Shown piece by piece: positions 5,124 through 6,137 of a stretch of 6,137 nt of DNA; position 1 is the stretch's first letter, and the number at the start of each line of letters is the position of its first letter. Below the pieces are notes generated by a model that made no database searches, was not told the origin of the DNA, and saw nothing but the letters and a program-made list of their open reading frames with translations. Location of the stretch: NCBI GenBank assembly GCA_030640725.1, contig DAOWIV010000131.1:1-6137 (forward strand), given 5' to 3'. The translations under genes and the position numbers were made by a program. The stretch comes from Methanosarcinales archaeon. Lineage in GTDB: Archaea; Halobacteriota; Methanosarcinia; Methanosarcinales; Methanogasteraceae.

Positions 5124-6137
5124 TTAGTATGAATACTCCCTATGTCTCCTTATAATGCCCACCAATAATAAGCCTATCGGAACGGCTGCCAGAATATGCG
5201 GGTAATATTTATCCAGACTCGACCGCTCTGCCCAGAACTCGGCACTCGCGCTCACCTCCTCATCAGCCCACATCACATCCATATCGATTACGTGCTTTCC
5301 AGGATCGTAGGCAATCAGCATAACCTCATACTCCTCGTGATCACCGGGTTTGATCGATTCGTACACCGGCGCAATCTCGCCATCCGCGACACGCACATCA
5401 TCAGGCAGATGGCTCTTGACGGTGACCCTGCCACTGGTGGCGTTTCCTGTGTTGATGATTCCGATGGTCGCAAGGAACCTGTCGCCACAGGTTATAACGT
5501 CGTCGTCAGACTCGATCGTGATCTCGATCTCAAGTGTTGGCACCTGAACCTCTTTTGCCGTGACTTCAAGCGTGTTGCTTAAGGACTCGGACGAATACGC
5601 TGCGCCTGACTCGCTCCTGTAGTTCAGCAGTGTCGCGCCCAGTTCGTAGGTTCCTGGCGGCGTTTCAACTATCCTGAGATCATAACTAACTCTTTCAGTC
5701 GCGCCTGCTGCGATATCATCGAGGGCGGACGGACAGCTTTCCTGATACGCGCCTCTAAGTAGCGGTTCGTCCAGTTTGATCTCTGATGCAGTCCCGTTTC
5801 CAGTGTTCTTGATCTTGAATGTGACCTCGACCGTCTCCCCCTGTTCCACATAGTTTCTGTCAAGCGTCCGTGTGATCTCAAGCTCTGGCATAGCCACTGT
5901 TTCGGCGGCAGACTCGGACTCGAGTTTAGCATCTTCAGTCTCATAATATCGGGTCACTCTCCAGTCATCTGGTCCGGTAACCCTGAGAAGCACGGTCTCG
6001 TCATGCACCGAGATTACATCCAGATATATGCGGGCGCCGTTATAAGTCTCATAGTTGGTCGGCTTATCGCCCGCAAATACCTTAACCGTCCGTTCAAACA
6101 CTCGCGGACTCGATATACGGAACTCTGCAGAGTCAAC
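5124..6137 (-). CDS. CARDB-like surface protein with C-terminal membrane anchor, copy B (5' partial)
   Basis: The reading frame is open to the window edge, so the N-terminus is missing: 337 residues are visible, and about 65 residues including the signal peptide should lie outside if it matches copy A. The GTG at 6101 is an internal Val, because the 12 codons upstream still match copy A (AEFRISS against AKFRITS). Domain order is the same: N-terminal domain, acidic linker rich in Glu/Ser, two CARDB-like domains with KNTGNGTAS and INTGNATSG, a membrane helix, and a tail RRHREYSY. Over the last 254 residues of copy A 185 are identical (about 73%). The most constant pieces are AGATERVSYD, TVKSHLPDDVRV and SASAEFWAERS; the membrane helix itself has drifted. 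It is the first visible gene of module B, followed after 22 bases by its GTPase. Confidence 0.85.
   Translation of the reverse strand, partial: VDSAEFRISSPRVFERTVKVFAGDKPTNYETYNGARIYLDVISVHDETVLLRVTGPDDWRVTRYYETEDAKLESESAAETVAMPELEITRTLDRNYVEQGETVEVTFKIKNTGNGTASEIKLDEPLLRGAYQESCPSALDDIAAGATERVSYDLRIVETPPGTYELGATLLNYRSESGAAYSSESLSNTLEVTAKEVQVPTLEIEITIESDDDVITCGDRFLATIGIINTGNATSGRVTVKSHLPDDVRVADGEIAPVYESIKPGDHEEYEVMLIAYDPGKHVIDMDVMWADEEVSASAEFWAERSSLDKYYPHILAAVPIGLLLVGIIRRHREYSY

Larger units (their letters stand above)
1564..6137 (-). repeat. Tandem duplication of the CARDB + CetZ-like two-gene module
   Basis: Module A (3874-1564) and module B (from beyond 6137 to 4004) have the same gene order, strand and domain plan. 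The GTPase genes keep a constant offset of 2440 bases along their full length; the membrane-protein stops are offset by 2446 because the spacer differs. Sequence past the GTPase stops is unrelated (the 129-base gap in B, the 91-residue gene in A), so the visible duplication ends near there. Divergence of 17% in the GTPases and about 27% in the membrane proteins says the duplication is not recent. Confidence 0.85.

Noticed and set aside
5124..6101. GTG at 6101 as the start of CARDB copy B
   Set aside because: The frame continues upstream to the window edge, and those residues still align with copy A, so the gene is cut by the window.

Overview
The window looks like a piece of a euryarchaeal chromosome of roughly balanced base composition. 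Evidence for an archaeon: a tubulin/FtsZ-superfamily GTPase with CetZ-like loops, cell-surface proteins with CARDB-like repeats and a single C-terminal membrane anchor, an archaeal-style lipoprotein with a Pro/Thr-rich tether and cupredoxin fold, an archaeal ArsR-like winged-helix protein, and a TATA box placed for leaderless transcription. A methanogen- or ANME-related lineage is my guess from the protein styles; the window does not prove it.

Layout. Positions 1-178 hold no convincing gene, only AT-rich imperfect direct repeats. A plus-strand lipoprotein with a cupredoxin domain lies at 179-655. A 62-base convergent gap with a hairpin (677-702) follows. Everything else is on the minus strand. 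In transcription order: a CARDB-like membrane protein (copy B, 5' end outside the window, ends 5124), a CetZ-like GTPase (copy B, 5101-4004), a 129-base gap with a palindromic TATA element, a second CARDB-like membrane protein (copy A, 3874-2678), a second CetZ-like GTPase (copy A, 2661-1564), a 91-residue protein of unknown function (1516-1241), and a winged-helix regulator (1230-718).

The main point is a tandemly duplicated two-gene module, [secreted CARDB protein with one C-terminal membrane helix and a short basic cytoplasmic tail] + [cytoplasmic CetZ-like GTPase]. The GTPases are both 365 residues, align without gaps and are about 83% identical by hand count (304/365). The membrane proteins are about 73% identical over their last 254 residues (hand count). 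The fixed pairing, 16-22 base spacing and duplication as a unit suggest that the two proteins work together: a tubulin-like polymer or switch inside the cell coupled through the membrane helix to an extracellular Ig-like adhesin or envelope protein. This is inference, and I know of no description of this exact system. The 91-residue protein and the winged-helix protein downstream may be an accessory factor and a regulator of the same locus.

A separate oddity is the lipoprotein. It aligns closely with amicyanin-type cupredoxins and keeps the copper Cys and Met, but both His ligands appear to be replaced by Met and Tyr.
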